A stretch of 6,190 nt of DNA from Anaerolineaceae bacterium UBA6801 (GTDB taxonomy: Bacteria; Chloroflexota; Anaerolineae; Anaerolineales; Anaerolineaceae), in contig DKFH01000067.1 in NCBI GenBank assembly GCA_002452315.1, forward strand, positions 1 to 6,190, read 5' to 3'. This document shows, piece by piece, positions 5,638-6,190 of the stretch (position 1 is the first letter of the stretch; every line of letters begins with the position of its first letter). The translations under genes and the position numbers were made by a program. A model generated the notes under the pieces. That model worked only from the letters and a program-made list of their open reading frames with translations, was not told where the DNA came from and made no database searches.

Positions 5638-6005
5638 AGGGGCTGGTCAAAGCGCTGGATTTCGATCCAGTAGCCATTGGGATCGGGGACGAAGAAATGG
5701 TAGATCTCGTACTTTGGATTGTGGCGGGGTGGATCGATCAGATCCTGATGGTTGGCTGTGAGTTTGGCATACCAGCCATCCACGTCCTCACTGACGAGGG
5801 TCAGGATCACCTTACGGCCGGGCGGGATGGGCTCTATGTGTTCGCAAAACCCGAGGTAGGCTCCTGGCGTCACCTGGAAGATCAGGCACGAACGTTGGTC
5901 GCGTGCCAGGGGTAACTCCAAGAGGTGAGCGTAAAAATGGCGGGTTTCCTTTAGGTTTTGAGCGTGGAGAAATGTGATCTGCTGGGTGATTTCCGGTCGG
6001 GTCAT
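5634..6005 (-). CDS. VOC-superfamily (glyoxalase/bleomycin-resistance fold) protein
   Basis: This 123-residue protein is the usual size for a single-unit VOC protein with two beta-alpha-beta-beta-beta modules. The first module shows ITFLHAQNLKETRHFYAHLL (near 10-29), the familiar 'x-L-x-x-S-x-x-FY' opening. The second has VILTLVSEDVDGWYAKL (66-82) and ends FFVPDPNGYWIEIQRF, where the DPNG turn and the glutamate of IEI match the classic metal-ligand strand. The other metal ligands are not obvious, so the substrate and even metal use are open. It is cytoplasmic, with no signal. GAGG (6015-6018) lies 9 bases before ATG 6005, supporting the start. It follows the FGGY kinase stop by 39 bases and its stop overlaps the peptidase start, so it is the middle gene of a probable three-gene unit. 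Confidence 0.85.
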   Translation of the reverse strand: MTRPEITQQITFLHAQNLKETRHFYAHLLELPLARDQRSCLIFQVTPGAYLGFCEHIEPIPPGRKVILTLVSEDVDGWYAKLTANHQDLIDPPRHNPKYEIYHFFVPDPNGYWIEIQRFDQPL

Positions 6006-6044
6006 ATGAATTTACCTCGCTTAGGTCTTTTTTTGCTAGTCGGA

Positions 6045-6190
6045 TCAATCCACAATGTCTCGAATTTCGTTGTACAGGGGCTGCAACCGTTTGTACATGC
6101 GCTTATAAACGCGCTCATACAGCTCAGTGTAGATGTGATGCCGTTTTTCATCTGGTTCGAAGGTCTCTCCAAGGTGGGTCATCTGATCCA
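6045..6190 (-). CDS. FGGY-family carbohydrate kinase, C-terminal end (5' part beyond right edge)
   Basis: Only the last 47 residues are visible, ending in TGA at 6045-6047. The segment GETFEPDEKRHHIYTELYE followed by RVYKRMYKRLQPLYNEI matches the typical C-terminal pattern of FGGY sugar kinases such as xylulokinase-like proteins: an F-x-P-D turn, then a helix with repeated tyrosines (Y-x-x-x-Y-x-x-LY-x-x-L-x-P). These enzymes phosphorylate pentoses, polyols or related sugars with ATP in the cytoplasm. The sugar cannot be assigned because the catalytic domain is off the edge. It would be the upstream gene of the VOC and peptidase unit. The identification rests on a short, modestly specific tail. 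Confidence 0.6.
   Translation of the reverse strand, partial: DQMTHLGETFEPDEKRHHIYTELYERVYKRMYKRLQPLYNEIRDIVD

Overview
This is a bacterial chromosomal window at moderate GC, roughly 50-55% by eye. Gene density is ordinary: there is no phage, plasmid or CRISPR signature and no rRNA or tRNA. The gene mix (a LarA-family nickel enzyme, a short M1-type lipoprotein peptidase with a Pro/Thr/Ser linker, an FGGY kinase and an ABC exporter) would fit a Chloroflexota/Anaerolineae-type anaerobe or a similar environmental bacterium. That taxonomic guess is inference only, because no phylogenetic marker is present.

Layout, left to right. (1) 1-775, minus: the N-terminal half of an ABC exporter, cut by the left edge. 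(2) 776-1049: a divergent control region with a TATAAT box facing left, and facing right a near-consensus sigma-70 promoter (TTGGCA, 17 bp, TATAAT) whose -35 overlaps a perfect 9-2-9 palindrome. (3) 1050-1580, plus: a DJ-1/PfpI-family protein. (4) 1581-1869: a convergent intergenic region with a bidirectional terminator and a 136-bp composite inverted-repeat element. (5) 1870-3902, minus: a LarA-like nickel-dependent racemase/epimerase followed, with a 4-base ATGA overlap, by an Est30-like alpha/beta hydrolase. (6) 3899-4143, minus: a leader upstream of the larA-like gene with a promoter, a putative Cys-rich mini-ORF (CLCGCVC), and a 43-codon ORF that itself ends in an ATGA overlap with the larA-like start. 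(7) 4144-6190, minus: an FGGY kinase C-terminus, a VOC (glyoxalase-fold) protein 39 bases later, and an M1-type metallopeptidase lipoprotein whose GTG start overlaps the VOC stop codon (GTGA).

There appear to be three transcription units on the minus strand: the ABC exporter, the [mini-ORFs]-larA-like-esterase set, and FGGY-VOC-M1. The pfpI-like gene stands alone on the plus strand. The esterase and LarA-like enzyme are probably co-translated; an ester or lactone hydrolase paired with a hydroxyacid racemase/epimerase suggests processing of a hydroxyacid, but the substrate cannot be read from the sequence. The larBCE cofactor genes are not in the window.

The two places most worth a second look are the leader of the larA-like gene, where two nested, previously unannotated small ORFs chain into the main gene, and the perfect palindrome on the pfpI promoter. 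Motif positions were counted by hand. Family assignments come from recognised motifs, not from a database search.
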